NCBI RefSeq assembly: GCF_022063185.1
Contig: NZ_CP091913.1
Location: 6,053,141-6,117,140, forward strand
Direction: 5' to 3'
DNA length: 64,000 bases
DNA from: Nostoc sp. UHCC 0870
Lineage (GTDB): Bacteria; Cyanobacteriota; Cyanobacteriia; Cyanobacteriales; Nostocaceae
This document shows positions 41,383-51,201 of the stretch, in pieces. The number at the start of each line of letters is the position of its first letter. The first letter of the stretch is position 1. The position numbers were made by a program, and so were the translations under genes. A model generated the notes under the pieces. The model did no database searches. It saw nothing but the letters and a program-made list of their open reading frames with translations, and was not told the origin of the DNA.

Positions 41383-44295
41383 CTACTTTGTTTCCATCCA
41401 GTTTTCACCGGCTCTTACTTCTACTAGCAATGGGACACTCAAATTTACTGCGCCTTCCATGACTGATTTAATTTGTGGTTGTAGTTCTTCCCACTCATCA
41501 GGCGGAACTTCAAAGACTAATTCATCATGAACCTGTAATAATAACCGTGCTTGATAGTTTCGTAAAACTTCATGGATTTGCACCATTGCAATTTTGATGA
41601 TATCTGCACTCGAACCTTGAATTGGCGCATTGGCGGCGGAACGCAGTAAACCTGCATCGTAAGCACCTAAATTTTTTAATTTACTCAAGTTAATATCTTC
41701 TGGGTCGCTACCTTTGAGTTTGCGTAAACTGTTGATGGTAAACTCAAAATAGCGGCGACGACCGAGGATAGTTTCCACATAACCTTGAGATATCGCTTGT
41801 TTTTTCACTCCTTCTAGATAAGCGAAAACTTGCGGGTAGCGATCGTTAAACCGTTTAATAAATTCATTAGCTACGTTTTTATCAATTCCAGTGGAACGGG
41901 AAAATTTCAGCGAACCCATGCCATAAATTACACCAAAATTAATAGTTTTAGCTACTCTGCGTTCATCGGCTGTAATATCTTCTTTTTCAAAGACTAACTT
42001 TGCCGTTACAGTGTGAATATCTTCATTCTGCTGATATGCTTTTACTAAAACTGGTTCTTGACTCAAATGTGCCAAAATTCTTAACTCAATTTGAGAGTAA
42101 TCAGCAGCCACCATTAACCAACCTGATTCGGGTAAAAATGCTTTGCGAATTTGCCGACTAAAAGCTGTGCGAATGGGTATGTTTTGTAAATTAGGATTAG
42201 AAGAAGATAGTCTACCGGTTGATGTTGCTGTCTGATTAAAATTAGTATGTACTCTGTGGGTATCTGGTCTGACTAATGCAGGTAAAGCATCTACATAAGT
42301 AGACTTTAATTTTGATAAAGTACGATACTCAATAATGGCATTAACGAAGCCAGTTTCATCAACTTCTTGCAGTTTTTCTAAAGTGGCTGCATCTGTAGAG
42401 TAACCAGTCTGAATTTTCCGTGAATATTTGGTACTCAATCCCAATTTTTCAAACAATATATGACTCAATTGTTTAGGAGAACCTAAATTAAATTTTTCTC
42501 CAGCTAATTCAGTTGCTTGTTCATGTAATCTTGCTAAATCTATTTCTAATTGCTGGGAAAGTTCTTTTAAGTAATCTGAATTAATGCGAAATCCAGTATA
42601 TTCTACTGTTGCTAAAACTTGTTCTAGTGGCTGTTCTACCTCTGTTAATAACTGAGATAAAGCTGGAATTTTATCTAATTCCTCACGCATTTTTGGCACG
42701 AGTTGCCATGTTGCATACACTTGCAAACAACAATAATGAGCTACACCTACAATATTTATATCCGCAATGGTTTTACCTTTGGGAACTAACTCACCATAGT
42801 TTGTTAATTTTAATCCCAAATAACGCAAAGCTAAATCAGTCAGATTATGGCTAGTGTCTGGATTTAAAACATAACTAGCTAACATAGTGTCAAATACGAT
42901 TCCTGCTAAGTTAATGCCTTGAGTGCGAAAAACTAAGCGGTCAAATTTACCATTTTGGAAAGTTTTGGGATAATCAGCACTTTCTAAGATTGGTCGTAGT
43001 GCTTTGAGTGCTAAATCCTTATCTAAATTTTCCCCTGTTTTGTGAGAAATGGGAATATAGGCTAATTCATCAGGTGCAGTTCCCCAGCAGCAGCCAATAC
43101 CTACTAATTCAGCATCTCTGGGTTCTAAATCGCTGGTTTCCGTGTCCCAAGCTACAGGATTTTCTGGGTTAGTGAATGTCTGTAATATCTGAATTAATTC
43201 TATTAGTTTAACTTCAGTATTAATGATGCGCGGTTGAATGGGTGAATCGGTGGGTTGAGAAACATTTGCTGTGTCATCAGCACTGAAAAACCACAAATCT
43301 TCATCTTCTGCATCTGTGGTAGGTGATGCTGTGGTAATTTCCTCAACTTGTCCGCCAAACTTTTGCTGAAGTTCGTTGATTTTATTTAAATAGAAGTGAA
43401 ATTCTAACTTTTCTAAGATGGGAGTCAGCAGGCTATGATCAAAACCTTTGAATTTGGAGTCTTCCAAATTCACTTCAAGGGGAACATCTACAACTATTTT
43501 GGCTAAATAGCGCGATTTTTCCGCATTTTCTTTGCCTTCTACCAGTTTTTTCTGGGTTGCTTCTTTAATTTTATCTAATGCTGCGTAAATCTGATCTAGG
43601 GACTCGTAGGAATTTAGTAACTGAACGGCGGTTTTTTCCCCAATACCCTTGACACCGGGAATATTATCTGATTTATCCCCACACAAGGCTTTAAAATCAA
43701 CAACTTGTGTAGGTAAAATACCAAGTTTTTCTTTAACTTGTTCTGTACTGAATTCAGTGATAGTATTGGTCGAACGCTTGAGCGCATCAGGACTAAAATT
43801 TAAGACAGTGATTTCCTTCGCTGGGTCGATGAGTTGAAATAAATCGCGATCGCCTGTTAAAATTTTCACCTTATACCCAGCAGCTGTGGCTTTCTGCGCC
43901 AATGTTCCCAATACATCATCTGCTTCATAACCAGGCGCAGTGTAAATTGGCAGATTAAAACCTTGCAGTAACTCGTGCAGATTTTTCAAGTCTAAGATAA
44001 AATCCTCTGGGGTTTCTGCACGGCCAGCTTTATAGGTATCGTCAGCTTCGTGGCGAAAAGTTGGTAAACCCAAATCAAAAGCCACAGCCATTGCTTGCGG
44101 CTGTTGTGTATCCATGACTTCCAAGAGTGACTTGAGAAAGCCAAAACATACACTAGTAGGAATCCCCGTTTTAGTACGCAGTCCGCCATCTCGTCCTTTG
44201 GCAAACGCAAAGTAAGAACGATAGGCTAGGGAGTGTCCATCTATCAGGATGAAGGTGGGACGGGTAGAAGTGATAGAAGCAGAAGTTTGAGACAT
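41383..44295 (-). CDS. polA: DNA polymerase I
   Basis: PolA fills gaps and removes RNA primers. The start at 44295 (MSQTSASITSTRPTFILIDGHSLAYRSYFAF) gives 970 residues; an in-frame start 10 codons upstream is less likely. The 5'-nuclease domain comes first (about 15-310; EADDVLGTLA, GDRDLFQL, GDKSDNIPGVKGIGEKTA). The 3'-5' exonuclease domain keeps its acidic pair (PVAWDTETSDLEP) and so may proofread. The polymerase domain holds DYSQIELRILAHLS, RRVAKTINFGVIYGMGS and QVHDELVFEVP. It reads in the same direction as the kinase-FGE gene, but a palindrome separates them. Confidence 0.97.
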   Translation of the reverse strand: MSQTSASITSTRPTFILIDGHSLAYRSYFAFAKGRDGGLRTKTGIPTSVCFGFLKSLLEVMDTQQPQAMAVAFDLGLPTFRHEADDTYKAGRAETPEDFILDLKNLHELLQGFNLPIYTAPGYEADDVLGTLAQKATAAGYKVKILTGDRDLFQLIDPAKEITVLNFSPDALKRSTNTITEFSTEQVKEKLGILPTQVVDFKALCGDKSDNIPGVKGIGEKTAVQLLNSYESLDQIYAALDKIKEATQKKLVEGKENAEKSRYLAKIVVDVPLEVNLEDSKFKGFDHSLLTPILEKLEFHFYLNKINELQQKFGGQVEEITTASPTTDAEDEDLWFFSADDTANVSQPTDSPIQPRIINTEVKLIELIQILQTFTNPENPVAWDTETSDLEPRDAELVGIGCCWGTAPDELAYIPISHKTGENLDKDLALKALRPILESADYPKTFQNGKFDRLVFRTQGINLAGIVFDTMLASYVLNPDTSHNLTDLALRYLGLKLTNYGELVPKGKTIADINIVGVAHYCCLQVYATWQLVPKMREELDKIPALSQLLTEVEQPLEQVLATVEYTGFRINSDYLKELSQQLEIDLARLHEQATELAGEKFNLGSPKQLSHILFEKLGLSTKYSRKIQTGYSTDAATLEKLQEVDETGFVNAIIEYRTLSKLKSTYVDALPALVRPDTHRVHTNFNQTATSTGRLSSSNPNLQNIPIRTAFSRQIRKAFLPESGWLMVAADYSQIELRILAHLSQEPVLVKAYQQNEDIHTVTAKLVFEKEDITADERRVAKTINFGVIYGMGSLKFSRSTGIDKNVANEFIKRFNDRYPQVFAYLEGVKKQAISQGYVETILGRRRYFEFTINSLRKLKGSDPEDINLSKLKNLGAYDAGLLRSAANAPIQGSSADIIKIAMVQIHEVLRNYQARLLLQVHDELVFEVPPDEWEELQPQIKSVMEGAVNLSVPLLVEVRAGENWMETK

Positions 44296-44338
44296 AGCAA
44301 TATTGTAGCCAGAACCTTGTCCCACAAGAACAAAATAA

Positions 44339-44361
44339 GTAATGAGTAATGAGTAATGAGT
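44339..44361. repeat. Short GAGTAAT run
   Basis: About three units of GAGTAAT upstream of polA, the same heptamer as the 68-copy array at 11127-11602. Confidence 0.7.
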
Positions 44362-44505
44362 AAATACCCAGCACTTATTTTTAATAACTTTTGTAAAATC
44401 TTTACAAAAAATTAAGTATATTCCACAAGCCTATTTATAAAGTTTCAGAGTTAGAAATAGGTGAGTAATCCTGCTGGCAATCAATTTTTAAGAAGATTAT
44501 CACCC

Positions 44506-45210
44506 ATGACAACAACACTTTTTAAGATTCTAGGAACTGCTACAACATTGGCAGGAATTATTGTCAGTGCTGGTTCTGCAAACGCTGCTTCCCTGACAAA
44601 AACAGCTAGCACTAGCTTTGCACCCACAAACATCCTTAATCAATCTATTGGTATTGAACAATTTAACACGTCTCTCGGCACTCTCCAAAGTGTAACTATA
44701 GACTTTACTGGTGACATCAAAGGAGATGCTGGCTTTGAAAACATAAGTCCAAATCCTGCTCAAATAAACGTTTCACTTGGTGGTAAATTAAGTTTATCTC
44801 TCAACAACCAGTCTCTATTAACACTAGAGCCGGAAAATGTTTCTAGCTACGAAACTGGTGCATATGATGGCACAATTAATTTTGGTGGGACTTCTGGACA
44901 GACAATACCTGGACTAATGGCCTCGCAATCGGGTACTTTTGCTTCTACTGATAGCCAGTTTTTACAGTCCTTCATCGGTGCTGGTAATGTAAACTTCATA
45001 TTCTCAGCTTTAGGCAATTCAGTAGTTGGAGGTTCAGGTAATATTAGCTCTTTTGTGGCTACATCGGCTAAAACGAGTATCCGAGTTACGTATGAGTATG
45101 ACTCTACTCAGTCTATACCTGAAGCTTCTGCTGTGTTGGGATTGGGTCTAATTGCAGGTATTGGTCTATTATCACAACACAAAAAAGGCTTGTTCAAAAC
45201 AGCAAATTAA
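44506..45210 (+). CDS. PEP-CTERM sorted exported protein
   Basis: The ATG at 44506, preceded by AAGAAG, gives 234 residues; a GTG at 44461 is an alternative. A signal peptide (ATTLAGIIVSAGSANAAS) opens the protein. The body is beta-rich and Ser/Gly/Asn-rich (SIGIEQFNTSLGTLQSVTIDFTGDI), similar to the choice-of-anchor type of exosortase substrates. The C-terminal sorting signal is IPEASAVLGLGLIAGIGLLSQHKKG, the PEP-like motif, membrane helix and basic end. The exosortase is not in the window. Function unknown, probably cell surface. Confidence 0.85.
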   Translation: MTTTLFKILGTATTLAGIIVSAGSANAASLTKTASTSFAPTNILNQSIGIEQFNTSLGTLQSVTIDFTGDIKGDAGFENISPNPAQINVSLGGKLSLSLNNQSLLTLEPENVSSYETGAYDGTINFGGTSGQTIPGLMASQSGTFASTDSQFLQSFIGAGNVNFIFSALGNSVVGGSGNISSFVATSAKTSIRVTYEYDSTQSIPEASAVLGLGLIAGIGLLSQHKKGLFKTAN

Positions 45211-45273
45211 TCAGATTCAATAAGAGAATAACTGTTATTGCCTTCCCTACGGGACGTTGGCGAAGCCTTCTTG

Positions 45274-45330
45274 AAGAGTAACGATCGCATGGACTCACTC
45301 TTAGTTAGAGATTTTGCGATCGCTACTCTT
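45274..45330. terminator. Long inverted repeat between convergent genes
   Basis: AAGAGTAACGATCGCA (45274-45289) and TGCGATCGCTACTCTT (45315-45330) pair over 16 positions with one mismatch; each arm contains a GCGATCGC-like HIP1 core. It lies 64 bases past the PEP-CTERM gene and can serve both convergent genes. Confidence 0.65.
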
Positions 45331-45380
45331 TTCTCGCAATGATATACAAAAAAGTGGGATGCTCTCGATCTTTTTCAGAA

Positions 45381-45860
45381 TTATCTATTTGGGCTAAGTG
45401 GTAAACGTTTAATCGGTACGTTAACTACTGGGATTTTTTGAAAGTATTCACGAGAATAGTAGTTTTGCCTACCACTATTATCTAAAAATTGCGTGTAGCT
45501 TTGTACCATGATTTGTTTACCAGCATAGCCTAAACCTAAAAAGGTATTAGCAAAGCCCTTATTGTAATTAGCTGAACCATAACCATGATTAGTATCTTGG
45601 ACATTAACACCATAGGTAGCTAATGGTGTAGTACCCCAATCGCAATCTGTAGGTTGACATTGACCAAAGACCCGAATATTTAATTGATTGCTACCAGCAG
45701 AGGTAATCACCAAGCGAGTAATACCGCGAGTATTAGCATCTTTATTTACCCAAGTGCCAACAAAATCACCAGGTGCAGCTAAAGTAGGACTAGCCAAAGC
45801 AGCAGTTAAAGCTACACTTGCAGCAGCAAGACTCAAAGCACGTTTTATCATTTTATTCAC
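45381..45860 (-). CDS. Small secreted protein of unknown function
   Basis: The 159-residue product starts with a signal peptide (MIKRALSLAAASVALTAALASPTLAAP). The mature part begins GDFVGTWVNKDANTRGITRLVIT, a pattern reminiscent of small lipocalin-like beta-barrel proteins, and has two cysteines (CQPTDC). The C-terminus is basic and proline-rich. I do not recognise the family. It lies 119 bases downstream of the next secreted-protein gene on the same strand. Confidence 0.75.
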   Translation of the reverse strand: MNKMIKRALSLAAASVALTAALASPTLAAPGDFVGTWVNKDANTRGITRLVITSAGSNQLNIRVFGQCQPTDCDWGTTPLATYGVNVQDTNHGYGSANYNKGFANTFLGLGYAGKQIMVQSYTQFLDNSGRQNYYSREYFQKIPVVNVPIKRLPLSPNR

Positions 45861-45979
45861 ACTCCATTTAATATTTAATAGCTGAATCCTGATATTAATT
45901 CTTGTAGATAAATATCAGGCATTCAAAATGATTAATTAGTGAAAATTTGAATTGGGAATTTTAACGAGTTAATAATTGA

Positions 45980-46771
45980 TTATCGCCAGTTTTCACTCCA
46001 AGCACCTGTCACATCAAAACCACCAGGAACAGGTGTTAAGTTTAATGAACCCCAATCAAAGGTGTTACAAAATGTACCGAAGTTATTGTCACAAATATCA
46101 CCAGCACCATAACCATTAACAGAACGTGTTCCTACATGAGAATAGGTAGAACCGCCCCAATTACCGTTACCAAACCAAGTGGTGTTTTTCAGACCACCCC
46201 GCAGAAAACAACGCAAGCCATCACCATTACTACCTGAGAGGCTAGAAACCTGGTATTCATCGAAATATCCGCCACAGGTTTTTGGTCTGGGTAAAGGGTT
46301 GTAATTAGTGCTTCTGACTAATTGCCATTCTTCATTCCATGCACCGGTAACACGAATTCTTGAACCACCACCCAAGACTTGTACACTTAAATTTCCGGGG
46401 AAGTCGCCGTTAAAATATTCACCATTACCGTGAATATCAGAAGCAAAACCAACCAAATTGCGGCCTCTGTAGATGGCTTGTCCTACGTGACGATAGGTTG
46501 AACCGCTCCAATTTCCTTCACCATACCACGCCAATCTGGGAACTCGTGTACCTGGTTTACCTTCGCTAAATTTGACGCAACGGATACCATCACCTTGATT
46601 ACCATTAAGAGATGTGACAACGTAAGTACGCAGATGCGGGCCACAATTAAAATTTTGATTTTGAACTAGCTGGAAGTTTTGAAGTATTGGTACTTGGGCT
46701 AAAGCTGTAGTTGCCGTAGTTAAGGCTACCATGCCCCCAAGTGTTAAAGATTTAAATCCTAGACGAAACAT
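45980..46771 (-). CDS. Secreted protein with two tandem copies of a domain
   Basis: A signal peptide (LTLGGMVALTTATTALAQ) precedes two similar segments of about 110 residues. Both contain CG-Y-V-SL-G-GDG-RC, then an aromatic W-G-GNW-GSTY-HVG block, and close with VTGAWNEEWQ or VTGAWSENWR. This implies an internal duplication with conserved cysteines, probably a beta-rich extracellular fold. No known family is recognised. It is divergent from the sigma-factor gene with 81 bases between the two starts. Confidence 0.8.
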   Translation of the reverse strand: MFRLGFKSLTLGGMVALTTATTALAQVPILQNFQLVQNQNFNCGPHLRTYVVTSLNGNQGDGIRCVKFSEGKPGTRVPRLAWYGEGNWSGSTYRHVGQAIYRGRNLVGFASDIHGNGEYFNGDFPGNLSVQVLGGGSRIRVTGAWNEEWQLVRSTNYNPLPRPKTCGGYFDEYQVSSLSGSNGDGLRCFLRGGLKNTTWFGNGNWGGSTYSHVGTRSVNGYGAGDICDNNFGTFCNTFDWGSLNLTPVPGGFDVTGAWSENWR

Positions 46772-46852
46772 GATACTTTTTCCTTGTAGTAAAGTGTGTG
46801 CAGGTGTTGTTGAACACCTTCTGTTGTCCTATAGGTCGGCTTCTAGTTTTTT

Positions 46853-48028
46853 ATGCAACCTCGGCAAAGCATCATTGAAATTTTTTCAACTTTTGTGCAG
46901 TTCGATGCCGATCGCTTCAGTCGGTGGGCGATGGAATCGCGCTTGCGTCGCAGCATTCAAAGTTGTCTCCACCAAACCCCCAAGGAAATTTCGGAACACT
47001 TTTGGGCGTTGTATTGGTATAAATTTTTGCAAGTTCCCGAAACTCAATCCTTAGCCAAGCAACATCTGATGGCTTATCTGCAAGAACCCTGTTATTGGAC
47101 ATCCCAAAAAACAGCCGCTAGTTTTACTAGTACGCAATACAAGCTGTCAGACTGTTTTCAAGTAGCGATCGCCCAAATTGATCGAGTCCTCAAAGGATTT
47201 AATCCCAGTCAAACCAGCACGCTGAAAAACTACGCTAGCATTATCTTTGGTAGTGCGATTCGGGAAACCCTACGCCAACGCCAGGAAGTTGATATCTGCA
47301 CCGATTGGGGGCTGTTACGCAAAATCAGCCAAAAGCGATTGGATGAATCTTTGCAAAATGCTGGTTTGTCCCCAACAGAAATTCGGGCTTACATCCAGGC
47401 TTGGAGTTGTTTTAAAACCCTGTATGTGCCTACAAAAGCGGCTAACTCACGCCAATTATCTCGCCCAGATGATGCAACCTGGGAGGCGATCGCTAAAGCT
47501 TATAACTCCCAAAATACCCCAGCAAGCAACCCCCAAACTATCGAGAAATGGTTATTGAATGCGGCTAAAGCTGCACGCAAATATTTATATCCCAACCTAG
47601 ATTCTCTGAATGTTACTAAGGGTAGTGATGATTCCTTTGAGATTTTAGATAATCTTCCTGGTACAGAACAGCCATCTTTAATTCAAGAAATTATTATCCA
47701 GGAGGAAGAACAAGCCAGAAATTCACAACAAGTAGAAATCAATCAAGTATTAGTTAAGGCAGTTTCTCAACTAGATGCTCAATTACAAGAGATTTTAATT
47801 TTATACTACGGTCAAAAATTGAATCAGGATGCGATCGCTCAACAATTAGACATCAAACAATACACCGTTTCCCGACGACTCAGCAAAACTAAGGAAACTT
47901 TATTGCGATCGCTAGCAAGTTGGAGTCAAGATACACTGCATATTTCTCTAACACCAGACATACTCAAGGGTATGAGTACGTTGATAGAAGACTGGTTACA
48001 GAACTACTACAATGTCTCGCACCCCTAA
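46853..48028 (+). CDS. Sigma-70 family RNA polymerase sigma factor (divergent)
   Basis: The 391-residue protein has an unusual N-terminal region (about 1-130; SRLRRSIQSCLHQTPKEISEHFWALYWYKFL), a middle helical part, and a clear sigma region 4 helix-turn-helix near the end: LDAQLQEILILYYGQKLNQDAIAQQLDIKQYTVSRRLSKTKETLL. It matches a cyanobacterial group of sigma factors found next to DUF1822 genes. DUF1822 follows 125 bases downstream here. Its promoters and trigger are unknown; it is transcribed divergently from a secreted-protein gene that could be a target. Confidence 0.83.
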   Translation: MQPRQSIIEIFSTFVQFDADRFSRWAMESRLRRSIQSCLHQTPKEISEHFWALYWYKFLQVPETQSLAKQHLMAYLQEPCYWTSQKTAASFTSTQYKLSDCFQVAIAQIDRVLKGFNPSQTSTLKNYASIIFGSAIRETLRQRQEVDICTDWGLLRKISQKRLDESLQNAGLSPTEIRAYIQAWSCFKTLYVPTKAANSRQLSRPDDATWEAIAKAYNSQNTPASNPQTIEKWLLNAAKAARKYLYPNLDSLNVTKGSDDSFEILDNLPGTEQPSLIQEIIIQEEEQARNSQQVEINQVLVKAVSQLDAQLQEILILYYGQKLNQDAIAQQLDIKQYTVSRRLSKTKETLLRSLASWSQDTLHISLTPDILKGMSTLIEDWLQNYYNVSHP

Positions 48029-48153
48029 ACTATGCTAAAACCGTCAAAAATTATTTATTAAGATTTGTAGATTTTTACGTCTGTTCGAGAAATAGCTAAT
48101 TATCCAAAATATTCTTAATTCTTAATTTTGAATTTTGAATTGATCCCCCCGGA

Positions 48154-49338
48154 GTGTCCGTCATGACTGCTAACCCTACTGTATTTACATTTGCTGACTC
48201 AACAGACTTGATTTTAGAAATCCCTAATCAACCCCAAAATCAAGTAAATATAGCCAGTCAGTCCTTTTCACATCCTAGTTCCTGGTATCAAGCCTATTTA
48301 AACGAAATTTGCTTGAGTGCAGTCTTGCCGTGGTTGCAAGAAGATTTTACACGCCAAGCAAAGGTTTGGCCTTATACCAATTCTCTAGCCAGCATTTGGG
48401 AACTGGTAAATGGAACTGCCGTCACTCTAGACGTAACTAGATTTATTTTAGTTCCCAGTGAAAATATTGATTTAAGTGAATTACGTGTACCCCAAGAATG
48501 GGTAGATTTACCAAGTTGGGTGGGGGATTATTATTTAGCGGTGCAAGTAGAACCAGATGCTGGCTATGTTAGGGTTTGGGGTTACTGTAGTCATGCACAA
48601 CTAAAAAATCAAGGTAAATATGACGCAGGCGATCGCACTTATACTTTAGATGCGAGTGATATAACCACTGACATCAGTGTATTACCTGTAGAATTACAAT
48701 TTTGTTCCCAGACAGCCACACGCAGCCAACTTGCAACTTTACCCACTCTACCCCTAGCCCAAGCCCAAAACTTAATTACCCGTTTAGGAAACCCCGAAGT
48801 TATCACCCCCCGGTTAGCAGTCCCTTTTGAATTGTGGGGGGGACTAATGGAACATGGAGGCTGGCGCAAAAGCCTATATGAACGCCGCCTAGGGCTACCA
48901 GAACAGCGTTCAGTAGTGCAATGGTTGCAAGAGAGTATTTCCCAAACGGCTGAGGCGATGGGTTGGGGTAGATTGAACTTACAATTAAGTGCAGCCGGCG
49001 CGAGGAGTGTAGAAGGAATACAACCAGGAGTAACATTATCGCGTAGATTAGCGATCACTGGTCAAACCTACGAACTATTAATTTCACCCCAAGGCGAACC
49101 AGAAGAACCATCTTGGCGGTTTGAGTTAAGAAATGCTACTGTCGGCGCAGTCATTCCTGGCGGCTTTAAACTCAGACTCCTCACCGAAGACTTACAACCA
49201 TTTCCCAACAATGAAGATATAGCCACAACCGCCGTAGAACAACTTTACGTCGAAGTTACCCTAGATGCTGGCGAAGGCATAGTTTGGCAAATAGAACCCC
49301 TACCAGAAAATTATGACCAAGAAATTTTAAGATTCTAA
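48154..49338 (+). CDS. DUF1822 family protein
   Basis: The 394-residue protein shows the DUF1822 layout: SWYQAYLNEICLSAVLPWLQEDF at the N-terminus, a beta-rich middle (DDYYLAVQVEPDAGYVRVWGYCSH type sequence), and a C-terminal part with GGLMEHGGWRKSLYERRLGLPEQRSVVQWLQ. No enzyme motif or membrane helix is seen. In cyanobacteria this family commonly follows a sigma factor of the type found upstream, so it is likely an anti-sigma or cofactor-type partner; this is inference from context only. Confidence 0.82.
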   Translation: MSVMTANPTVFTFADSTDLILEIPNQPQNQVNIASQSFSHPSSWYQAYLNEICLSAVLPWLQEDFTRQAKVWPYTNSLASIWELVNGTAVTLDVTRFILVPSENIDLSELRVPQEWVDLPSWVGDYYLAVQVEPDAGYVRVWGYCSHAQLKNQGKYDAGDRTYTLDASDITTDISVLPVELQFCSQTATRSQLATLPTLPLAQAQNLITRLGNPEVITPRLAVPFELWGGLMEHGGWRKSLYERRLGLPEQRSVVQWLQESISQTAEAMGWGRLNLQLSAAGARSVEGIQPGVTLSRRLAITGQTYELLISPQGEPEEPSWRFELRNATVGAVIPGGFKLRLLTEDLQPFPNNEDIATTAVEQLYVEVTLDAGEGIVWQIEPLPENYDQEILRF

Positions 49339-49367
49339 GCTGTTGGGAGTCTTTTTTTATTGATAAT

Positions 49368-49877
49368 GTGGATAAACATTCTTTCTCTGTCCACATGAGA
49401 TTACAAGCTATGAGAGAAAAATACAACCAACAAATGCGTGTCTGGGCTATGTTGTGTCATCTCTCAGCATTGTTAGCATGGATACTATTATTTGCCTTAA
49501 TTTTATTGGGTATTCCCTTATTTATACCCCTAAATATTGCCCTCCCGCTAATCATTTGGCAAATGAGAAAAATCAAATATCCCTGGGTTGACTTTCAAGG
49601 AAAAGAAGCTTTAAATTTTCAAATCACCTTAACTTTTTACATTGTAATTATTGTCATGATTTCTTTATCAGTAGTCCTAGCTAGCTGTGGTATTGCCTTA
49701 GCTACCAATGGTGAAATCAATCAAATAAATACAGTTTTAGACAGCTTATTATTTATCTGGATGTCCTTTATCGTCGCCCTCTTTATATTACAATTATTCC
49801 TAGTAACCTTCGCTGCCACCAAAGCATATAACGGCGAACATTACCGCTACCCCTTCACCATGAGACTCTTAAAGTAG
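49368..49877 (+). CDS. DUF4870-type small membrane protein
   Basis: The product has four hydrophobic segments (LLAWILLFALILLGIPLFIPL, LIIW, FYIVIIVMISLSVVLASCGIALA and LLFIWMSFIVALFILQLFLVTFAATKA) around the motif PWVDFQGKEALNFQIT, typical of the DUF4870 family. The frame begins with GTG at 49368 (169 residues), but the ATG at 49395 (MRLQAMREKYNQQ) is a good alternative. It is 29 bases after the DUF1822 gene, so it may belong to that operon. Function unknown. Confidence 0.82.
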   Translation: MDKHSFSVHMRLQAMREKYNQQMRVWAMLCHLSALLAWILLFALILLGIPLFIPLNIALPLIIWQMRKIKYPWVDFQGKEALNFQITLTFYIVIIVMISLSVVLASCGIALATNGEINQINTVLDSLLFIWMSFIVALFILQLFLVTFAATKAYNGEHYRYPFTMRLLK

Positions 49878-50074
49878 TAATCGTATTTCGCACATACTGC
49901 AAAGCAGAACCCCCAGGGTAAGCAAATATAATCTAGCTTTACCATTAACTAACAATCTAAACCCATCCCACATTTATGCAACACCAAAGAAAAAACTCCT
50001 CTTTCTCTCTGCGCCTCTGCGCCTCTGCGTGAGATAATAATACTCTTATTACACCCAGCCAAAATTTATAATTA

Positions 50075-51178
50075 ATGACTTTAGAATTACAAAATAAAAT
50101 TGGCATAGCAATTGTTGGCACTGGATTCGGTCAAAAAGTCCACATCCCCGCATTTCAAGCCCATCATCGTACAGAAATAGTGGCGATTTATCACCGCGAT
50201 ATTAATAAAGCCAAAGCCATTGCCGAAGCTAATAATATTCCCCATGCCTGCGACACAATTGCTGAAATTTTAGCCTTACCAACAGTACAAGCAGTCAGCA
50301 TCTCAACACCGCCCTTTCTACATTATGAAATGGCAAAACAAGTATTACAAGCAGGGAAACATTTACTACTAGAAAAACCCGTAACTTTAAATGTTACAGA
50401 AGCCAAAGAACTGTATCAATTAGCCAAAAAACAAAATGTAATTGCTACCGTAGACTTTGAATTTCGCTTTGTACCCGCGTGGCAACTTTTCGCTGAATTA
50501 TTGACATCAGACTATGTAGGCAACCAACGCTTAATTAAAATTGATTGGTTAGGTTCTTCCCGTGCTGACACTTCCCGCCCGTGGAATTGGTATTCATCTC
50601 AAGAAAAAGGCGGCGGTGCATTGGGTTCTTTAGGTTCTCACGCCTTCGATTACATTTACTGGTTATTTGGCCCAGTCAAGAGATTAAACGCCCATTTGAC
50701 TACTGCTATCCCCGCACGAGTTGAACCGGCTAGCGGTGAATTAAAGCCAGTAGAAACAGATGACACCTGTCTGTTGTCCTTAGAATTAGCTAACGGTACA
50801 CCTTGCCAAGTCGCCATCAGTGCCGTAGTTCACGCTTCCCGGACACATTCGGTAGAAGTGTATGGCGATCGCGGTACTCTAATCATAGGCAGCGACAACC
50901 AAAAAGATTACATACATGGCTTTAAAGTCTGGGGTTCTCACCCAGGCGAACCCCTCCAAGAAATCGAAATTCCCCAAAGATTACTATTTCCCCAACATTA
51001 CCCTGATGGACGCATTTGTGCATTTTTGCGCGTAGTGAATCAATGGATACAAGGAATTGACACTCAGCAGCAAACAATACCATCCCTAAAAGAAGGCATT
51101 TACTCACAGTTATTAATGGATTTATCCCATAAATCCCATAACACCTCAACCTGGGTAGAAGTACCAAATTTTACTTAA
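50075..51178 (+). CDS. Gfo/Idh/MocA family oxidoreductase
   Basis: The NAD(P)-binding Rossmann domain begins IGIAIVGTGFGQKVHIPAFQAHHRTEIVAIYHRD, and the catalytic EKPV motif is present in LLLEKPVTLNVTEAKELY. The C-terminal alpha/beta domain contains the DFEFRFVPAW and GGGALGSLGSHAFDYIYWLFGP motifs. The 367 residues are usual. The substrate, likely a sugar or cyclitol, cannot be told. It has no obvious partner gene. Confidence 0.92.
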   Translation: MTLELQNKIGIAIVGTGFGQKVHIPAFQAHHRTEIVAIYHRDINKAKAIAEANNIPHACDTIAEILALPTVQAVSISTPPFLHYEMAKQVLQAGKHLLLEKPVTLNVTEAKELYQLAKKQNVIATVDFEFRFVPAWQLFAELLTSDYVGNQRLIKIDWLGSSRADTSRPWNWYSSQEKGGGALGSLGSHAFDYIYWLFGPVKRLNAHLTTAIPARVEPASGELKPVETDDTCLLSLELANGTPCQVAISAVVHASRTHSVEVYGDRGTLIIGSDNQKDYIHGFKVWGSHPGEPLQEIEIPQRLLFPQHYPDGRICAFLRVVNQWIQGIDTQQQTIPSLKEGIYSQLLMDLSHKSHNTSTWVEVPNFT

Positions 51179-51201
51179 AAATACTCCGCGCCCCTCCGCG
51201 T

